Shown: one piece after another, positions 43,720-53,386 of the stretch
Position numbering within the stretch: position 1 is the stretch's first letter
How the letters are laid out: every line of letters starts with the position of its first letter
Origin: Marinobacterium rhizophilum
Lineage (GTDB): Bacteria > Pseudomonadota > Gammaproteobacteria > Pseudomonadales > Balneatricaceae
DNA length: 64,000 nt
Reading direction: 5' to 3'
Assembly: GCF_024397915.1 (NCBI RefSeq)
Contig: NZ_CP073347.1
Span: 2,480,001 to 2,544,000, forward strand
The notes under the pieces: generated by a model
What the model saw: only the letters and a program-made list of their open reading frames with translations
Told to the model about the DNA's origin: nothing
The model's database searches: none
Made by a program: the position numbers and the translations under genes

Positions 43720-43826
43720 AGTTTCAACAAAGCGTTTGAACCAACCGCCAAAGCACGCCTACGCTTAAATGTACCTCGGGCGCCTGATTGGAAGACACCG
43801 AGCCTCAGTCAGTAAGGAGGCTATGC

Positions 43827-45473
43827 ATGCAACTCACCCTGTTTGGAGACCTTGTCGGCGGTATCGGTTTATTCCTGCTGGGCATGCTGCTGATGACCCA
43901 GGGCCTGCGCAAGGCGGCGGGCTCGTCCCTCAAGCAGATTCTTCGCACCGCCACCCGCTCGCGCCTGCGCGGGCTCGCCTCCGGCACCTTTATCACCGCC
44001 CTGGTTCAATCCTCCGGTGCCGTCACCATCGCCACCATCGGCTTCGTTAACGCCGGCCTGCTCACCCTGGCGCAATCGGTATCGGTCATTTACGGCTGCA
44101 ACATCGGCACCACCATGGTGGGCTGGCTGATCGCCCTGATCGGTTTCAAGGTCAAGATCAGCGCCCTGGCCCTCCCCCTGATAGGCGGGGGCATGCTGCT
44201 GCATCTGGCCGGGCGCGGCGGACGCCTGGCCCATATCGGCTTTGCCCTGGCGGGGTTCGGGGTCTTTTTTATCGGCCTGGACTTTCTCAAGGGCGCCTTT
44301 GCCGGCTTCGAGCAGCACCTGGACCTGTCGGCCCTGGGCAACAGCGGCGCCAGCCTGCTGCTGTTCGTGCTGGCCGGCTTCGTGCTGACGCTGCTGATGC
44401 AGTCGTCCGCCGCGGCACTGGCCATTACCCTGTCCCTCACCGCCTCCGGCGCCGTCCCGCTGGCCGCCGCCGCCGCCATGGTGATCGGCGCCAATGTCGG
44501 CACCACCTCCACCGCCATCCTGGCGGTCATCGGCGCCACCTCCAATGCCAAGCGCATCGCCGCCGCCCATGTGCTGTTCAACCTGCTGACGGGGCTCGTC
44601 GGGCTGGGCATCCTGCTGCTCGTGGCGCCCTGGCTCAATCATATCGATGCCGCGCGCTTTGACCTGGTATTACTGCTGGCCCTGTTCCATTCGCTGTTCA
44701 ACCTGGTCGGCGTCGCCCTGCTCTGGCCCCTGACTGACCGTCTGGTCGCGATTCTGGAACGCCGCTTCTGCAGCCAGGAAGAAAACGAGGGGCGCCCCCG
44801 CTACCTGGATGACACCCTGGTGCAAATGCCCTCCCTGGCCATCGAAGCCATGGCCAAGGAAATGACCCGGCTCGACCAGATCTGCTCGCGCATGGCCCGT
44901 GAGGCCATCAGCTCCAGCAATGGTGATAACAACCGCCTGCGCGCCCAGCAGCAGGGCGTCGATCAGCTGGTCCGCAAGATTGGCGCCTTCTGCCAGCGTA
45001 TCGCCGAGAACGATATCAGCAGCGAGGTCAGTGGCATTTTGCCCACCGCCCTGCGGCTGGTGCGCTACCTCAATGAAGTCAGCCGCCTGTCGTGCCTGCT
45101 GCCGGCCTATTACGACCGCTTTGAAGTCATCGCCGACGAGGCCACCCGGCGCGACGTACACGACTACCAGAAGGCCAGCATCGCCCTGATCGATGCCTGC
45201 GAAATTGACGACAGCGCAGACCGGGGCGCCGACAGTGCGCACCTGCTGCTGCACCAGCTGGAGCGCCAATACCAGAACCTCAAGTCATCCATCCTGCTGG
45301 CAACCACCGAGCGGCGCCTGTCGCCCGGGGATACCGTGCAGCTGCTGGATGCACTGAGCCATATCCACCGCCTGGCCGAACAGGCCGAGAAGGTGTCGCG
45401 CTACTGGAGCGGCATTACCCCGCTGCAGCACCGCACCCCGGCCCATACCGCCGTTGCCGCATCGCATTCGTAA
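43827..45473 (+). CDS. Na/phosphate cotransporter-family protein with PhoU-like domain
   Basis: A 548-residue membrane protein. The N-terminal part (about 1-310) holds two inverted Na/Pi repeats with the paired signatures GTFITALVQSSGAVTIATIG and FVLTLLMQSSAAALAITLSL. The C-terminal part (about 345-535) is a helical PhoU-like cytoplasmic domain. NptA/YjbB-type members move phosphate, in some cases outward; direction cannot be read here. AAGGAGG lies 7 bp before the ATG at 43827, which decides the start against an earlier one at 43788. Confidence 0.88.
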   Translation: MQLTLFGDLVGGIGLFLLGMLLMTQGLRKAAGSSLKQILRTATRSRLRGLASGTFITALVQSSGAVTIATIGFVNAGLLTLAQSVSVIYGCNIGTTMVGWLIALIGFKVKISALALPLIGGGMLLHLAGRGGRLAHIGFALAGFGVFFIGLDFLKGAFAGFEQHLDLSALGNSGASLLLFVLAGFVLTLLMQSSAAALAITLSLTASGAVPLAAAAAMVIGANVGTTSTAILAVIGATSNAKRIAAAHVLFNLLTGLVGLGILLLVAPWLNHIDAARFDLVLLLALFHSLFNLVGVALLWPLTDRLVAILERRFCSQEENEGRPRYLDDTLVQMPSLAIEAMAKEMTRLDQICSRMAREAISSSNGDNNRLRAQQQGVDQLVRKIGAFCQRIAENDISSEVSGILPTALRLVRYLNEVSRLSCLLPAYYDRFEVIADEATRRDVHDYQKASIALIDACEIDDSADRGADSAHLLLHQLERQYQNLKSSILLATTERRLSPGDTVQLLDALSHIHRLAEQAEKVSRYWSGITPLQHRTPAHTAVAASHS

Positions 45474-45560
45474 ACCAGGCCGACAACACAGCAGGGCCCG
45501 CGCCTTTACAAGGCCGGGCGCCTGACCTTAGGATAATCGCCCTTCCTGCCCGCTGAACGG

Positions 45561-46319
45561 ATGCACCTACCCATGATCCAGGACCCTTATTTCTATCTGG
45601 TTGCGATACCGGCTGTCCTGATCGTGGGCATATCCAAGGGTGGCCTGGGCGGGGGCCTGGGCCTGATCGCCGTACCCCTGCTGGCCCTGGCCGTGCCGCC
45701 GACGACCGCCGCAGCCATCATGCTGCCGATCCTGTGCCTGATGGACCTGGTCGGACTCTGGAAATTCCGTGGCAAGGGCGATGCCCGCTGCCTGAAAACC
45801 CTGCTGCCTGCGGCCCTGGCGGGCATCGTGCTGGGTGCACTGAGTTTTCGTTACCTCACCGATGATCACATCCGCCTGATCGTCGGCACCATTGCCATCA
45901 GTTTTACGCTCAACTATTACCTGCGCAAAGGCAGCCAGCAGCCGCGGCAGCAGAACCTTGCCCGCGGCAGCTTTTGGGGTGCCCTGTCGGGCTTCACCAG
46001 TTTTAGCGTGCACGCCGGCGGCGCCCCGCTGAATATCTACCTGCTGCCACTACGGCTGGAAAAACAGGCCTATATCGGCACCACCATCGTCTTCTTCGCC
46101 GCCGTCAACTATATCAAGCTGATCCCCTACGGCATGCTCGGCCAGTTCAATACCGACCTCTTGACCACCTCCGCCGCACTGGCCGTGCTCGCCCCCGTGG
46201 GCGTGCTGACCGGCGCCTGGCTGCAGCACCGCATCAACGAGCGCGTTTTCTATCACCTGTGCTACGGCTTTCTGATGCTGGCCGGGATCAAGCTGTTCTA
46301 CGATGTGTTCAGTCGCTGA
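45561..46319 (+). CDS. TauE/SafE-family sulfite/organosulfonate exporter-like permease
   Basis: A 252-residue membrane protein with about eight segments. It has the TauE signature near the N-terminus (GISKGGLGGGLGLIAVPLLAL) and the matching second repeat (FTSFSVHAGGAPLNIYLLPL). The family exports sulfite, sulfoacetate or similar anions; substrates vary and none is implied by the neighbours. ATG at 45561 or 45573 are both possible. Confidence 0.88.
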   Translation: MHLPMIQDPYFYLVAIPAVLIVGISKGGLGGGLGLIAVPLLALAVPPTTAAAIMLPILCLMDLVGLWKFRGKGDARCLKTLLPAALAGIVLGALSFRYLTDDHIRLIVGTIAISFTLNYYLRKGSQQPRQQNLARGSFWGALSGFTSFSVHAGGAPLNIYLLPLRLEKQAYIGTTIVFFAAVNYIKLIPYGMLGQFNTDLLTTSAALAVLAPVGVLTGAWLQHRINERVFYHLCYGFLMLAGIKLFYDVFSR

Positions 46320-46373
46320 TACCGCCGGTCCTGCCTGTTATACTGCCGGGCTTTAATGCCTTGAAGACGACTG

Positions 46374-47087
46374 ATGCAGCCCATTGAATTTCAGCCCATC
46401 GGACTTATCCACAGCGGCTACAAGGAAAAGTTCGGCATTCCACGCCAGCCAGGCCTGGTGCATTCCATCGGTGCCACGCTGGAACTGCTGCCGCCCTACG
46501 GCAACCGCGAGTCGGTGCGCGGACTCGAAATGGCCAGCCATATCTGGTTGCTGTTTCTGTTCAGCGAATGCGTCAACAAGGGCTGGAGCCCAACGGTGCG
46601 GCCACCGCGCCTGGGGGGCAACCAGCGCATTGGCGTCTTCGCTACCCGCTCGCCGTTTCGCCCCAACCCCCTGGGCCTCTCGCCGGTGCGCCTGGACGGC
46701 ATCCGTTTTGAAGGCGATCGCGTCCTGCTCGACATCAGCGGTGCCGACCTGCTGGACCAGACGCCGATATTCGATATCAAGCCCTACCTGCCCTATTCGG
46801 ACCGCATCGACAGTGCCACCTTTGAGCTGGCCGAGCGCATCGAGCTGCTGGACCTGCCGGTGCATTTCAGCGCCCAGTCACAGCGCTGCTGTGACGACTA
46901 CCAGGCCCGGCGCCAGCAACCCCTGCGCCGCCAGATCGAAGACCTGCTGCGCTGTGATCCGCGCCCGGCGTACCAGAAAAAGCAGGCGCAACGCGTCTAC
47001 GGCATCCGCCTGCATGATCTGAATATTCGCTGGAGCATCGACCAGGAGCAGATCCAGGTGCTGGAGATCCAGCCGATCAGCGACTGA
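46374..47087 (+). CDS. trmO: tRNA (N6-threonylcarbamoyladenosine37-N6)-methyltransferase
   Basis: A 237-residue TsaA/YaeB-type protein that methylates t6A37 in certain tRNAs with SAM. The N-terminal IGLIHSGYKEKFGIPRQPGL, the block GVFATRSPFRPNPLGLSPVRL and DIKPYLPYSD are the family signatures. The C-terminal small domain carries the usual DPRPAYQ-like motif (CDPRPAYQKK). It stands alone before bioA. Confidence 0.93.
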   Translation: MQPIEFQPIGLIHSGYKEKFGIPRQPGLVHSIGATLELLPPYGNRESVRGLEMASHIWLLFLFSECVNKGWSPTVRPPRLGGNQRIGVFATRSPFRPNPLGLSPVRLDGIRFEGDRVLLDISGADLLDQTPIFDIKPYLPYSDRIDSATFELAERIELLDLPVHFSAQSQRCCDDYQARRQQPLRRQIEDLLRCDPRPAYQKKQAQRVYGIRLHDLNIRWSIDQEQIQVLEIQPISD

Positions 47088-47179
47088 CGCCGACTCGCAC
47101 CGCCGTGCCGGAGCCGCGCTTGCGCCCCCCGGACACACGCGCCCCAACAGCGATCAATTTTTACTCACAGGGAGTTCTT

Positions 47180-48475
47180 ATGCCCGCACCACAGATTACC
47201 TCTGAACAGATAGTATTCGACCAGCAGCATATCTGGCACCCCTACTCGTCGATGATCAACCCGCCGCCGGCCTACCCGGTGGTGGCGGCCAGGGGGGTGC
47301 GGCTGGAACTGGCCGATGGCCGCGAGCTGATCGACGGCATGGCGTCCTGGTGGTCCGTCATTCACGGCTACGGCCACCCCGAACTCAACGCCGCCGCCCA
47401 TGCCCAGATTGATCGCATGAGCCACGTGATGTTCGGCGGCATCACCCATACGCCGGCCATCGAGCTGGCCCGTCGCCTGGTGGAGATGACCCCGCAAGGT
47501 CTCGACAAGGTGTTTATCGCCGACTCGGGCTCGGTGGCAGTAGAGGTGGCGATCAAGATGGCCATCCAGTACTGGCATGCCAAGGGGCTTCCCGCCAAGC
47601 ATCGCCTGCTGACCATTCGCAACGGCTACCACGGTGATACCTTTGGCGCCATGTCGGTCTGCGACCCCGTGGGAGGCATGCACGAAATATTTACCGGCGT
47701 ACTGCCTAAACAGTTTTTCGCCCCGCGCCCCGAAATTCCGTTCGACGGCGACTGGGATGACAGCGATATCGCGCCGCTGGAAACCCTGCTGGCCGAACAG
47801 CATGGTCATATTGCCGCACTGATCCTGGAGCCCATCGTGCAGGGTGCCGGCGGCATGCGCTTCTACCACCCCGAATACCTCAAGCGCGCCCGTGCTCTGT
47901 GTGACGAGTACCAGGTACTGCTGATTGCCGACGAAGTGGCCACCGGCTTCGGCCGCACCGGCAAGCTGTTCGCCTGTGAACACGCCGGCATTACCCCGGA
48001 TATTCTCTGCGTCGGCAAGGCCCTGACCGGTGGCTACATGACCCTGGCCGCGACCCTGACACGCAGCGATATTGGCGAAACCATCTCCGCCGGCGGCGCC
48101 GGCTGCTTCATGCATGGCCCGACCTTTATGGCCAACCCGCTGGCCTGCGCTGTGGCGGCAACCAGCCTGCGGTTGCTGCAAGAGGGCGACTGGGCCGGCA
48201 ATGTCGAGCGTATCGAACGGGGCCTCAAGGCCGGCCTTGCCCCTGCAGCAGCGCTAGAGAGCGTGGCCCAGGTGCGCTGCCTGGGTGCCATCGGCGTGGT
48301 GGAAATGAAAGCACCGGTCGATACCGTGACGATCCAGAAGGAATTCGTGGCACAGGGTATCTGGATCCGGCCCTTTGGCAAGCTGGTGTACGTGATGCCA
48401 CCCTACGTGATGAGTGATGCGGACCTGGCGACCCTGACCGGTGCCATGGTGCGCGTGCTGGCGGCCTACCGCTGA
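47180..48475 (+). CDS. bioA: Adenosylmethionine-8-amino-7-oxononanoate aminotransferase
   Basis: A 431-residue class III PLP aminotransferase that makes 7,8-diaminopelargonate with SAM as amino donor. HIWHPYSSM is the BioA-specific N-terminus. The substrate-facing GMASWWSVIHGYGHP, the conserved LLIADEVATGFGRTG and the PLP lysine in VGKALTGGYMTLAATLT follow. The ATG at 47180 has AGGGAG 6 bp upstream; a longer start at 47105 is not needed. It supplies the one step missing from the bioBFHCD operon 5 kb away and would need separate control. Confidence 0.95.
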   Translation: MPAPQITSEQIVFDQQHIWHPYSSMINPPPAYPVVAARGVRLELADGRELIDGMASWWSVIHGYGHPELNAAAHAQIDRMSHVMFGGITHTPAIELARRLVEMTPQGLDKVFIADSGSVAVEVAIKMAIQYWHAKGLPAKHRLLTIRNGYHGDTFGAMSVCDPVGGMHEIFTGVLPKQFFAPRPEIPFDGDWDDSDIAPLETLLAEQHGHIAALILEPIVQGAGGMRFYHPEYLKRARALCDEYQVLLIADEVATGFGRTGKLFACEHAGITPDILCVGKALTGGYMTLAATLTRSDIGETISAGGAGCFMHGPTFMANPLACAVAATSLRLLQEGDWAGNVERIERGLKAGLAPAAALESVAQVRCLGAIGVVEMKAPVDTVTIQKEFVAQGIWIRPFGKLVYVMPPYVMSDADLATLTGAMVRVLAAYR

Positions 48476-48603
48476 GTCGGCCTGGCCTGCGGGCGCATCA
48501 GCCTGGTCATTCAACTGCGGTACAGGCGCCCTGCGCTATGCTTGACTACAGTCAAAGATAACCAGAGCGCAGTCCGACAAACGCTTGCCTGGGAGGCAGA
48601 ACG

Positions 48604-49137
48604 ATGAACAAATCCATGCTGGTAGGTACCGTCCTCGGCGCCGTCCTTGTCACGGCGGGTGGCGGCTTCGCCGGTTACCAGATGATGAACGCGGCCCCTA
48701 CCGAGGCCGAAGTCCTCAAGGTCAACGAAGCCTACAAGACCACCAAGGTGCCGCGGGAAGTCTGCGAAGACCGCGTCGTGACACGCCAGGCACCCGTCAA
48801 GGATGAAAACCGCGTGGCCGGTTCCGTCGTCGGTGCCGTCGTAGGCGGCCTGCTGGGCAAGCAGGTCGGCGGCGGTAATGGCAAGAAACTGGCCACCATC
48901 GCAGGCGCCGCGGCCGGTGGCTATGCCGGCAACCAGGTACAGAAGAACCTGCAGGAAAAAGACACCTACACCACCACCGAGCGGGTTTGCAACACCGTCA
49001 CCGACAGCCGCCAGGACCTGATTGGCTACGATGTCGAATACCGCATCGGCGACCAGGTGGCCAGCGTGCGCATGGATCACAACCCGGGCAGCAGCATTCC
49101 GCTCAAGGATGGCAAGCTGGTACTGAACGCCCAGTAA
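48604..49137 (+). CDS. Glycine-zipper (2TM) surface/periplasmic protein
   Basis: A 177-residue protein with an N-terminal hydrophobic signal or anchor (about 5-24). A Rick_17kDa-type glycine zipper lies at about 75-120 (GSVVGAVVGGLLGKQVGGGN; AGAAAGGYAGNQVQ). The C-terminal part is a small beta-rich domain with two cysteines. Related to SlyB/YcfJ-like proteins whose role is poorly known but is often tied to the envelope stress response. No lipobox cysteine is visible, so it is not an obvious lipoprotein. Monocistronic, with a terminator 23 bp after the stop. Confidence 0.82.
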   Translation: MNKSMLVGTVLGAVLVTAGGGFAGYQMMNAAPTEAEVLKVNEAYKTTKVPREVCEDRVVTRQAPVKDENRVAGSVVGAVVGGLLGKQVGGGNGKKLATIAGAAAGGYAGNQVQKNLQEKDTYTTTERVCNTVTDSRQDLIGYDVEYRIGDQVASVRMDHNPGSSIPLKDGKLVLNAQ

Positions 49138-49159
49138 CACCGTATTTTTCGTGTACCCA

Positions 49160-49182
49160 GGGGCCCGTTCGGGCCCCTTTTT
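49160..49182 (+). terminator. Rho-independent terminator
   Basis: GGGGCCCG-TT-CGGGCCCC followed by TTTTT, after the glycine-zipper gene. Confidence 0.9.
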
Positions 49183-49335
49183 CATTCAAGGGCCCCTGCA
49201 GCCTGCTGGCACAGGAATACCCTGGCGCAGGAATTGCCTTATTGCGGTAATGCGCCCGATAACGGCCCTGCACGCTCGACCCTGACCCCGGCTTTCTTTA
49301 TGCTTTGGCGTAATGGATCTGTAGCGGGAACAGCA

Positions 49336-49767
49336 ATGCCACGTATCAAAATAGACATGCCGCAGCACTTTACCTTCACCACCGAACTGCCGGTGCGCAT
49401 CAGTGATATCAATTACGGCGGACACCTGAGCAACGACTCCATCGTCTCGCTGATTCACGAAGCCCGGGTGCGCTTTCTGGCGCAATACAATTATGGCGAA
49501 CTGAATGTCGAGGGGGCCGGCATGATCATGACCGACTCGGCGGTGATCTATAAGGCGGAGGGTTTTCATGGTGACGTGCTACAAATCGATGTCTGCATCA
49601 GCGATTTCAACAAGTACGGCTGTGACTTCTACTACCTGCTAAGCAACAAGCAGACCGCGGTAGAAGTCGCCCACGCCAAGACCGGCATGGTATTTTTTGA
49701 CTATGAGCAGCGCAAGGTCACGACCGTGCCGCAGAAATTCCGCGATCGCATGATGAAGAGCACCTGA
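49336..49767 (+). CDS. Hot-dog-fold thioesterase
   Basis: A 143-residue 4HBT-type thioesterase. The active segment VRISDINYGGHLSNDSIVSL has the DxNYGGHL pattern of FcbC/YbgC-like acyl-CoA thioesterases. The ATG at 49336 gives the family N-terminus; the open frame extends back to 49234 without support. The substrate is unknown. It is convergent with dnaB, with no obvious terminator between them. Confidence 0.82.
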   Translation: MPRIKIDMPQHFTFTTELPVRISDINYGGHLSNDSIVSLIHEARVRFLAQYNYGELNVEGAGMIMTDSAVIYKAEGFHGDVLQIDVCISDFNKYGCDFYYLLSNKQTAVEVAHAKTGMVFFDYEQRKVTTVPQKFRDRMMKST

Positions 49768-49809
49768 TAACCGTGCGCCTCGCTCTGGGCGAGGCGCGGC
49801 CCCTGCGGG

Positions 49810-51207
49810 TCAGCCGCCGTCGAAGCCGCCGTACTCTTCATAGTGATGCGGCGCCAGGTTTTCAAAGCGGGTGTACTTGCCGATAAAGGCCAGGCGCGCA
49901 GTGCCGATAGGACCGTTACGCTGCTTGCCGATAATGATTTCCGCTATTCCCTTCTGCTCGCTGTCCTCGTTATAAACCTCATCACGATAGATAAACATGA
50001 TGACGTCGGCGTCCTGCTCGATGGCGCCGGACTCACGCAGGTCCGAGTTAACCGGGCGCTTGTTGGGGCGCTGCTCCAGGCTTCGATTGAGCTGTGACAG
50101 GGCCACCACCGGGCATTCCATCTCCTTGGCCAGCGCCTTCAGCGAGCGGGAGATTTCCGAAATCTCGTGGGTGCGGCTCTCCATCTTGGTGCCCTTGATC
50201 TGCATCAGCTGCAGGTAATCGATCATGATCAGGGCCAGGTCACCGTGTTCACGCTTGATACGCCGCGCCCGGGCACGCATTTCGTTGGGGCTAATACCGG
50301 CCGTATCGTCAATATAGAGTGGTTTGTCCCGCAGCATGTTGACCGCCGTGGTGAGTCGCGGCCAGTCTTCCTCTTCCAGCTGGCCGGTACGCACCTTGGT
50401 CTGGTTGATGCGCCCCAGGGACGACAGCATACGGGTTACCAGCTGGTCGGCGGGCATTTCCAGGCTGAACACCAGCACCGGACGACCGCTGAGCATCAGG
50501 GCGTTTTCCACCAGGTTCATGGCGAAGGTGGTCTTGCCCATGGACGGACGCGCCGCCACGATAATCAGGTCGGAGGGCTGCAGACCGGTGGTGCTCTCAT
50601 CCAGATCATCGAAACCGGTGGATACCCCGGTCATCGCCTCGGCATTGTTGAACAGCGTATCGATGCGCTCAACGGCCTTTTTCAGCAACGGGTTGACCGG
50701 CTCCGGGCCACCCTGGTTGGGCCGACTCTCGGCAATCTGGAAGATCTTGCGCTCGGCATCGTTGAGCAGATCCTCCGGCGCCATGCCCTCGGGGTTGAAG
50801 GCACTGTCGGAAATTTCCTGCGACACCGTGATCATCTGCCGCAACAGCGCACGGTCTCGCACGATCTCGGAATACGCCCGGATATTCGAGGCACTGGGCG
50901 TGTTGCGCGCCAGGGTCACCAGGTAATCGAGCCCGCCGGAGGCTTCCAGGTCGCCGGCGCTGTCCAGCTCCTCGGACACCGTCACAACATCCACCGGTTG
51001 ATGGTTGTTGATCAGCTTTTCCATGGTACGGAAGATCATGCGATGATCGCGGCGGTAGAACAGATCCTCGGTCACCACCTCGGATACGGTATCCCAACTG
51101 CTGTTGTCCAGCATCAGGCCACCGAGTACCGACTGCTCCGCCTCCAGCGAGTGCGGCGGCAGCTTGATACTGGCCAGATCATCGTCACGCAGTTCTGAAA
51201 AGTCCAT
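49810..51207 (-). CDS. dnaB: Replicative DNA helicase
   Basis: A 465-residue hexameric helicase that unwinds DNA ahead of the replisome. It has an N-terminal DnaG-interacting domain (PPHSLEAEQSVLGGLMLD) and a RecA-like motor with Walker A AARPSMGKTTFAMN, Walker B LIMIDYLQLM and ALSQLNRSLEQRPNKRP. The length matches the family and no intein is present. It lies downstream of rplI, separated by a terminator, so it probably has its own promoter in the 157-bp gap. Confidence 0.97.
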   Translation of the reverse strand: MDFSELRDDDLASIKLPPHSLEAEQSVLGGLMLDNSSWDTVSEVVTEDLFYRRDHRMIFRTMEKLINNHQPVDVVTVSEELDSAGDLEASGGLDYLVTLARNTPSASNIRAYSEIVRDRALLRQMITVSQEISDSAFNPEGMAPEDLLNDAERKIFQIAESRPNQGGPEPVNPLLKKAVERIDTLFNNAEAMTGVSTGFDDLDESTTGLQPSDLIIVAARPSMGKTTFAMNLVENALMLSGRPVLVFSLEMPADQLVTRMLSSLGRINQTKVRTGQLEEEDWPRLTTAVNMLRDKPLYIDDTAGISPNEMRARARRIKREHGDLALIMIDYLQLMQIKGTKMESRTHEISEISRSLKALAKEMECPVVALSQLNRSLEQRPNKRPVNSDLRESGAIEQDADVIMFIYRDEVYNEDSEQKGIAEIIIGKQRNGPIGTARLAFIGKYTRFENLAPHHYEEYGGFDGG

Positions 51208-51303
51208 CGTCTAACCCAAAAGCCGAATACAGTGAAATAACTATCGGTGCCCTGTAACAGCATATCCGCAGGGAAGCGTCTGCAACAGCAACCCCAGAAA
51301 CAC

Positions 51304-51339
51304 AAAAGGCACCGCGCAGTATTCTACGCAGTGCCTTTT
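51304..51339 (-). terminator. Rho-independent terminator of the rpsF-rpsR-DUF2232-rplI operon
   Basis: AAAAGGCAC (51304-51312) pairs with GTGCCTTTT (51331-51339); inner GCG/CGC pairs extend the stem. It lies 24 bp after the rplI stop on the minus strand. Confidence 0.82.
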
Positions 51340-51363
51340 CAGCAAACAAATTGTCAGGCGGGT

Positions 51364-51810
51364 TTATTCGCCGACAACGTTCAGCTTGATTGTTGCATTC
51401 ACTTCAGCGTGCAGCTGCAAGTTGATTTCGAATTCGCCAGTGGTGCGGATAGCGCCTTCTGGCAGACGAACTTCACTTTTCTGAACAACAACACCGGAAC
51501 CGGAAATCGCATCAGCGATATCGCGAGTACCGATGGAACCGAACAGCTTGCCTTCGTCGCCAGCTTTGGCAACAACAGACAGTTCCAGTTCGTTCAGCTG
51601 TGCAGCACGCGCCTGAGCATCGCTCAGCTTGGCGGCAGCAGAAGCTTCCAGTTCCGCACGACGTTCTTCGAACTTCGCAACGTTGTTTTCAGTAGCAGAT
51701 ACAGCCTTGCCCTGAGGAACCAGGTAGTTACGGCCGAAACCGGCTTTAACGTTAACCTTGTCACCCAGGTTACCCAGCTTGCTTACTTTTTCGAGCAGAA
51801 TAACTTCCAT
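51364..51810 (-). CDS. rplI: 50S ribosomal protein bL9
   Basis: A 148-residue protein, the E. coli bL9 length of 149. The N-terminal rRNA-binding domain is MEVILLEKVSKLGNLGD...GFGRNYLVPQGKA; a long helix (about 42-75) links it to the C-terminal domain (LFGSIGTRDIADAI). The start at 51810 is chosen over an upstream ATG at 51834 because MEVILLEKV is the universal N-terminus. Last gene of the small ribosomal operon. Confidence 0.97.
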   Translation of the reverse strand: MEVILLEKVSKLGNLGDKVNVKAGFGRNYLVPQGKAVSATENNVAKFEERRAELEASAAAKLSDAQARAAQLNELELSVVAKAGDEGKLFGSIGTRDIADAISGSGVVVQKSEVRLPEGAIRTTGEFEINLQLHAEVNATIKLNVVGE

Positions 51811-51848
51811 CTCGTAAACCTCTTTGTTCTGCAAATGTCATTGCAGTA

Positions 51849-52697
51849 CTAAGTCTTGGCCGGTATGCGTCGACGGATATCGACCAGGCTGTCTATCACA
51901 GCCAGCAACACCAGCATCGTAATCAGGTAAGGGCCCAGCACCACGACTGCCATGTAAAACATGATCAGCCAGGTCGCCCCCACTTTCCGTTTGGCCACGC
52001 TGCCGTGAACCAGAGCCAGACCGGCAAACACCAGCGGCAATACCAGTAATGGCAACCAGTGCACCATTACGAGACCGAACTGCGGCCCCAGTGCCAGCAC
52101 CGCCATGATCAGCAGTGACAGTGTCGGGCTCAGTCTCAACCGGTGAAACTCCTCGCGGAATCCACCGGGGTTGTACAGAACCGACTGCCACCAGCGCGCC
52201 AGCACCAGGCTGGCCAGCATCATGGCGGCATGGGCGGCGCTCAGGCCACCGGCGAACAACTGATACCACCAGTCGGCGCCAAGCTCCGCGCCCGGTACAG
52301 TCTCCTGCGACTGCACCAGCAGTTCCTGCACAACTTCGACCAGCTGCCCCAGGACCTCGTGCAGCATCTGCTCGAGAGCGATGCCGGCGAGTACACCGAC
52401 GGGTATCAAAACCGCGAGGGTGTAGCCCCAGGACACGGTCCGCCTGAGTATCACTGCAAGTACGAAAGTACCCAGGATAACCAGGGCGGGAGTCGGATCT
52501 CCGATCAGCCCCCAGGCTCCGGCCGGGAGCAAGCCCCAGGCCAGGAGTCCGGTACCGTCAGCCGGCCCTCGACGAAGAGTGACCAGCCCGACGGCCGCTG
52601 CACTGATCCAGTACATCATCGGCAGCATGGTGGCGATAAACACCACCAGTATCGCCTGCCAGCGGCCGCGCATTATCAGCTCAGCCAGCTTGCGCAT
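51849..52697 (-). CDS. DUF2232 family membrane protein
   Basis: A 282-residue integral membrane protein with about eight segments. It belongs to the uncharacterised DUF2232/YybS-like group that often lies between rpsR and rplI in gammaproteobacteria. Function is unknown. It keeps the operon position rpsR-(this gene)-rplI, with 15 and 38 bp gaps. No catalytic motif is visible. Confidence 0.85.
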   Translation of the reverse strand: MRKLAELIMRGRWQAILVVFIATMLPMMYWISAAAVGLVTLRRGPADGTGLLAWGLLPAGAWGLIGDPTPALVILGTFVLAVILRRTVSWGYTLAVLIPVGVLAGIALEQMLHEVLGQLVEVVQELLVQSQETVPGAELGADWWYQLFAGGLSAAHAAMMLASLVLARWWQSVLYNPGGFREEFHRLRLSPTLSLLIMAVLALGPQFGLVMVHWLPLLVLPLVFAGLALVHGSVAKRKVGATWLIMFYMAVVVLGPYLITMLVLLAVIDSLVDIRRRIPAKT

Positions 52698-52712
52698 GAC
52701 GATTAACCCGGC

Positions 52713-52940
52713 TTACAGGTGGCTATCGGTGTACGGCAGCAGAGCAACAAAGCGCGCACGCTTGATTGCAGTCGCCAGCTGACGCTGGTAGCGCGCCTTG
52801 GTGCCGGTGATGCGGCTGGGTACGATCTTGCCTGTTTCGGTGATGTAACCTTTCAGGACGTCCAGATCTTTGTAATCGATCTCTTTAACACCTTCTGCCG
52901 TGAAACGGCAGAACTTGCGGCGACGGAAAAAACGAGCCAT
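52713..52940 (-). CDS. rpsR: 30S ribosomal protein bS18
   Basis: A 75-residue protein identical in length to E. coli bS18. MARFFRRRKFCRFTAEG, then IDYKDLDVLKGYITETGKI and ARYQRQLATAIKRARF are the family sequence. The start at 52940 is the normal MARFF; an ATG five codons earlier is ignored. Its complex with bS6 binds both 16S rRNA and, where present, the operon leader. Confidence 0.98.
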   Translation of the reverse strand: MARFFRRRKFCRFTAEGVKEIDYKDLDVLKGYITETGKIVPSRITGTKARYQRQLATAIKRARFVALLPYTDSHL

Positions 52941-52972
52941 GGGATTTCTCCTCAATCAAATAAAAGGTGGGG

Positions 52973-53386
52973 TTACTCGGCAGCAGCTTCTTCAGTCGCT
53001 ACAGCCGGTTTCTCTTCCTGCCTTTCCGGCCGGGAATCTTCACGACGCGGCTTGCGCTCTTCGCGGGACTCGGCGGCTTTGATCGGAGAAACTTCAGTGA
53101 TCGCTTCTTTACGGCGGATGAACATGTTACGCAGAACGGCGTCGTTGTAACGGAACATGTTTTCCAGCTCGTCCAGAACTTCCTGGCTGCATTCTACGTT
53201 CATCAGAATGTAGTGGGCTTTGTGAGCATTGTTGATCGGGTAAGCCAGCTGACGACGGCCCCAATCTTCCATGCGGTGGATCTTGCCGTCAGCACCTTCG
53301 ATAACGCCGGTGTAACGCTCAACCATCGCAGGAACCTGCTCGCTCTGGTTCGGGTGAACCAGAAATACGATTTCATAGTGACGCAT
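52973..53386 (-). CDS. rpsF: 30S ribosomal protein bS6
   Basis: A 137-residue protein with MRHYEIVFLVHPNQSEQV and WGRRQLAYPINNAHKAHYIL. The last 35 residues form a highly charged, Glu/Arg-rich tail, as in other gammaproteobacteria where RimK adds glutamates to the C-terminus; here the tail ends EEAAAE. AAGGAG precedes the ATG at 53386. First gene of rpsF-rpsR-DUF2232-rplI. Confidence 0.97.
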   Translation of the reverse strand: MRHYEIVFLVHPNQSEQVPAMVERYTGVIEGADGKIHRMEDWGRRQLAYPINNAHKAHYILMNVECSQEVLDELENMFRYNDAVLRNMFIRRKEAITEVSPIKAAESREERKPRREDSRPERQEEKPAVATEEAAAE